NCBI GenBank assembly: GCA_030841035.1
Contig: JAVEDI010000046.1
Location: forward strand, 1-37,281
DNA: 37,281 nt
Source of the DNA: Actinomycetota bacterium
GTDB lineage: Bacteria; Actinomycetota; Actinomycetes; JACCUZ01
Direction: 5' to 3'
Part shown: positions 34,142-37,281 of the stretch, in pieces
How positions within the stretch are numbered: the stretch's first letter is position 1
How the letters are laid out: each line of letters starts with the position of its first letter
Notes under the pieces: generated by a model
Told to the model about the DNA's origin: nothing
Databases searched by the model: none
What the model saw: only the letters and a program-made list of their open reading frames with translations
Made by a program: the position numbers and the translations under genes

Positions 34142-37100
34142 ATGACCGTGACACCTGTGCCGCCCGTGCGATCCGTCAGCAGGGGCGCCGCGGCGCAGCC
34201 GCAGGGCCTGTACGACGGCCTGCACGAGCACGACGCCTGCGGCGTCGCCTTCGTCGCCACGCTCTCCGGCCAGCCCTCGCACGAGATCGTCGACCAGGCG
34301 CTCACGGCCCTGCGCAACCTGGACCACCGCGGCGCCTCTGGCGCCGAGCCGGACAGCGGCGACGGCGCCGGCATCCTGACCCAGATCCCCGACGCGCTGC
34401 TGCGCGACGTGACGGCCTTCGACCTGCCTGACAAGGGCGGCTACGCCGTCGGCTGCGCCTTCCTGCCCGACGACGACGGGCGCGCCGCCGAGGCGCGCGG
34501 GATCATCGAGCGGATCGCCGCCGAGGAGGGGCTCGCGGTGCTGGGCTGGCGCGACGTCCCGACCGTGCCCGGGCTGCTCGGCGCCACCGCGCGCCGGGTC
34601 ATGCCGCGCTTCCAGCAGGTCTTCGTGGCCGCCGCCAGCGGTCGGCTCGTCGGCATGGCGCTCGAACGCATGGCGTTCTGCTTGCGCAAGCGGGCCGAGC
34701 ACGAGGCCGACGTCTACTTCCCGTCGCTCTCCTCGCGGACCATCGTCTACAAGGGAATGCTGACCACGGCCCAGCTCGAGCCGTTCTTCCCCGACCTCTC
34801 CGACCGCCGCTACGTCAGCGAGCTCGCCCTGGTGCACTCGCGCTTCTCCACCAACACGTTCCCCTCCTGGCCGCTGGCCCACCCCTACCGGCTGATCGCG
34901 CACAACGGCGAGATCAACACGGTGAAGGGCAACCGCAACTGGATGGCCGCGCGGGAGAGCCAGCTCGCCAGCGACCTGCTGCCCGGTGACATGGAGCGGC
35001 TGCTGCCCGTCTGCACCCCCGGCGCCAGCGACTCGGCGTCCTTCGACGAGGTGCTCGAGCTGTTGCACATGTCGGGCCGGTCGCTGCCCCATGCGGTGCT
35101 CATGATGATCCCGGAGGCGTGGGAGAACCATGCCGAGATGGATCCCGCGCGCCGTGCCTTCTACGAGTTCCACGCCTCGCTGATGGAGCCCTGGGACGGC
35201 CCGGCGTGCATCACCTTCACCGACGGCTCGCTGATCGGTGCCGTCCTCGACCGCAACGGCCTGCGGCCCAGTCGCTACTGGGTCACCGAGGACGGGCTGG
35301 TCGTGCTGGCCAGCGAGGTGGGGGTGCTGGATCTCGATCCCGCGACCGTGGTGCGCAAGGGCCGGCTGCAGCCCGGCCGGATGTTCCTGGTCGACACCGA
35401 CCGTGGTCGCATCGTCGACGACGCCGAGATCAAGGCCGAGCTGTCCGCCGACGCGCCGTACGACGAGTGGTTGCACGCCGGCCAGGTCCACCTCTCGGAG
35501 CTGCCGGAGCGGGAGCACGTGGTGCACACCCGCGCGAGCGTCACCCGCCGGCAGCAGACCTTCGGCTACACCGAGGAGGAGCTGCGGGTCCTGCTCACGC
35601 CGATGGCCCGTGGCGGCGCCGAGCCGATCGGCTCGATGGGCACCGACACGCCCGTCGCCGCGCTGTCCAACCGCTCTCGTCCGCTCTTCGACTACTTCAC
35701 CCAGCTCTTCGCGCAGGTGACCAACCCGCCGCTGGACGCGATCCGCGAGGAGCTGGTCACCTCCCTCGGCGTCTCGATCGGTCCGGACCAGAACCTGCTC
35801 GCCGCCACGCCCGCACACTGCCGACAGGTCGTTCTCGACTTCCCCGTCATCGACAACGACGAGCTCGCCAAGATCGTGCACGTCAACCGGGACGGTGACC
35901 TGCCGGGGTTCGCGGCGACGCGCGTACGAGGGCTCTACCCGGTGGCCGGCGGCGGCCCGGCCCTGGAGCTGCGGCTGGAGCAGATCTTCGAGGAGGTCAC
36001 CGCGGCGGTGAACGAGGGCGCGCGCTTCGTCGTGCTCTCCGACCGCGACTCCGACGCCGAGTGGGCGCCGATCCCCTCCCTCCTGCTCACGAGCGCGGTG
36101 CACCACCACCTCATCCGCGCGAGGACCCGCACGCAGGTCGGTCTCGTCGTCGAGGCCGGGGACGTGCGCGAGGTGCACCACGTCGCGCTGCTCATCGGCT
36201 ACGGCGCGTCGGCCGTGAACCCCTATCTCGCGATGGAGTCCGTCGAGGACCTCGCGGCGCGCGGTCTGGTGCCCGGCGTCGAACCCGAGAAGGCCGTGCG
36301 CAACCTGCTCAAGGCGCTGGGCAAGGGTGTCCTCAAGGTCATGTCCAAGATGGGCATCTCGACCGTCGCGTCCTATCACGGTGCGCAGGTCTTCGAGGCC
36401 GTCGGCCTGGACCACGCGCTCGTCGAGCGCTACTTCACGGGAACCGCGTCCAAGCTGGGTGGTGTCGGCCTCGACGTGCTCGCGGCCGAGGTGCGGACCC
36501 GCCACCGCACGGCGTACGCATCCCGCCCCACCGCGACGGCGCACCGCACGCTCGACGTCGGGGGCGAGTACCAGTGGCGCCGCGAGGGTGAGCTGCACCT
36601 GTTCAACCCCGAGACGGTCTTCCGGCTGCAGCACTCGACCCGCGCGCGTCGCTACGACGTCTTCAAGCAGTACACCAAGGCCGTCGACGAGCAGTCCGAA
36701 CGGCTGATGACGCTGCGCGGCCTCTTCCGCTTCAAGGAGAGCGGGCGTACGCCGGTGCCTCTCGACGAGGTCGAGCCGGTGTCGGAGATCGTGAAGCGCT
36801 TCTCGACCGGCGCGATGTCCTACGGCTCGATCTCCCAGGAGGCGCACGAGAACCTCGCGATCGCGATGAACCGGCTCGGCGGCAAGTCGAACACCGGTGA
36901 GGGCGGCGAGGACTCCGAACGTCTCTACGACGAGCGCCGGTCGGCCGTCAAGCAGGTGGCCAGCGGCCGTTTCGGCGTGACGAGCGAGTACCTCGTCAAC
37001 GCCGACGACCTGCAGATCAAGATGGCGCAGGGCGCGAAGCCGGGGGAGGGTGGCCAGCTGCCCGGCAACAAGGTCTACCCGTGGATCGCCCGCACGCGGC

Positions 37101-37281
37101 ACTCGACACCGGGTGTCGGCCTCATCTCCCCGCCGCCGCACCACGACATCTACTCGATCGAGGACCTGGCGCAGCTGATCCACGACCTCAAGAACGCCAA
37201 CAACCGGGCACGGGTGCACGTGAAGCTCGTCTCCGAGGTGGGCGTCGGCACGGTCGCGGCCGGCGTCAGCAAGGCGCACGC
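34142..37281 (+). CDS. gltB: Glutamate synthase (NADPH) large subunit, 5' part
   Basis: The frame runs off the window; 1046 of roughly 1500 residues are seen. GltB makes two glutamates from glutamine and 2-oxoglutarate with electrons from GltD. The first 32 residues are a propeptide, and Cys33 in [10 protein letters not shown] is the glutaminase nucleophile after processing. The class II amidotransferase domain extends to about 410 ([49 protein letters not shown]). A central domain follows, then the start of the FMN-binding synthase domain ([49 protein letters not shown]). The 3Fe-4S cysteines would lie just beyond the window. AGAAGGA precedes the ATG by 7 bases. Confidence 0.96.
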   Translation, partial: MTVTPVPPVRSVSRGAAAQPQGLYDGLHEHDACGVAFVATLSGQPSHEIVDQALTALRNLDHRGASGAEPDSGDGAGILTQIPDALLRDVTAFDLPDKGGYAVGCAFLPDDDGRAAEARGIIERIAAEEGLAVLGWRDVPTVPGLLGATARRVMPRFQQVFVAAASGRLVGMALERMAFCLRKRAEHEADVYFPSLSSRTIVYKGMLTTAQLEPFFPDLSDRRYVSELALVHSRFSTNTFPSWPLAHPYRLIAHNGEINTVKGNRNWMAARESQLASDLLPGDMERLLPVCTPGASDSASFDEVLELLHMSGRSLPHAVLMMIPEAWENHAEMDPARRAFYEFHASLMEPWDGPACITFTDGSLIGAVLDRNGLRPSRYWVTEDGLVVLASEVGVLDLDPATVVRKGRLQPGRMFLVDTDRGRIVDDAEIKAELSADAPYDEWLHAGQVHLSELPEREHVVHTRASVTRRQQTFGYTEEELRVLLTPMARGGAEPIGSMGTDTPVAALSNRSRPLFDYFTQLFAQVTNPPLDAIREELVTSLGVSIGPDQNLLAATPAHCRQVVLDFPVIDNDELAKIVHVNRDGDLPGFAATRVRGLYPVAGGGPALELRLEQIFEEVTAAVNEGARFVVLSDRDSDAEWAPIPSLLLTSAVHHHLIRARTRTQVGLVVEAGDVREVHHVALLIGYGASAVNPYLAMESVEDLAARGLVPGVEPEKAVRNLLKALGKGVLKVMSKMGISTVASYHGAQVFEAVGLDHALVERYFTGTASKLGGVGLDVLAAEVRTRHRTAYASRPTATAHRTLDVGGEYQWRREGELHLFNPETVFRLQHSTRARRYDVFKQYTKAVDEQSERLMTLRGLFRFKESGRTPVPLDEVEPVSEIVKRFSTGAMSYGSISQEAHENLAIAMNRLGGKSNTGEGGEDSERLYDERRSAVKQVASGRFGVTSEYLVNADDLQIKMAQGAKPGEGGQLPGNKVYPWIARTRHSTPGVGLISPPPHHDIYSIEDLAQLIHDLKNANNRARVHVKLVSEVGVGTVAAGVSKAH

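Noticed and set aside
1-37281. Mobile elements, prophage or a defence island
   Set aside because: No transposase, integrase, terminal repeats or known defence genes were seen. The CD225 protein is a family name link to antiviral proteins in animals only.

Overview
This window is chromosomal DNA from a high-GC actinobacterium. The third codon position is so GC-rich that most genes carry long antisense shadow frames. GTG starts and 4-base GTGA/ATGA stop-start overlaps are common. The gene set is also actinobacterial: DnaE1, PriA-type HisA, a TIGR03085-like protein, an HGxxPAAW protein, a CD225/DUF2752 pair and an lgt-VIT1-gltB neighbourhood. I cannot fix the genus. There are no tRNA or rRNA genes, CRISPR arrays, insertion sequences or phage genes, and almost every frame is intact.

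Layout, left to right. (1) 1-3316: the end of an undecaprenyl-phosphate sugar transferase, a RluD-type pseudouridine synthase coupled to a GNAT acetyltransferase, then a structured leader, a 57-codon small ORF and a secreted GH25/DUF1906-like protein with a peptidoglycan-binding domain. (2) 3459-8935: dnaE1, a membrane protein with DivIVA-like repeats, and on the minus strand a LON-domain protein followed by a YbaK-type deacylase that probably starts at CTG. (3) 9025-18649: histidine biosynthesis as hisD-hisC-hisB, a spermidine-synthase-like gene, hisH, a small membrane protein, hisA/priA, a Rid-family gene, hisF and, after two minus-strand genes (MinD-like ATPase and TIGR03085-like protein), hisI. 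hisG and hisE are not here. (4) 18672-24937: tryptophan biosynthesis as trpE, a Trp-associated membrane protein, three small membrane genes (HGxxPAAW, CD225, DUF2752), then trpC-trpB-trpA. trpF is absent from the cluster, and HisA carries the residues expected of bifunctional PriA. (5) 24938-25156: three strong hairpins separate trpA from a converging gene. (6) 25144-29790, minus strand: a 1548-residue secreted protein with three copies of an unnamed six-cysteine module of about 225 residues among seven Ig-like domains. (7) 30098-32257: a NarL-type response regulator and its sensor kinase, divergent from that secreted protein. (8) 32302-37281: lgt, a VIT1/CCC1-family transporter and the first two thirds of gltB.

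The most unusual items are the large secreted repeat protein with its divergent two-component pair; a recurring promoter geometry in which a -10 hexamer lies 6-8 bases before the start codon (rluD, LON gene, hisD, hisH, hisI, trpE, lgt), implying leaderless mRNAs; and the apparent CTG start of the ybaK-like gene. Most of the rest is orderly housekeeping sequence.
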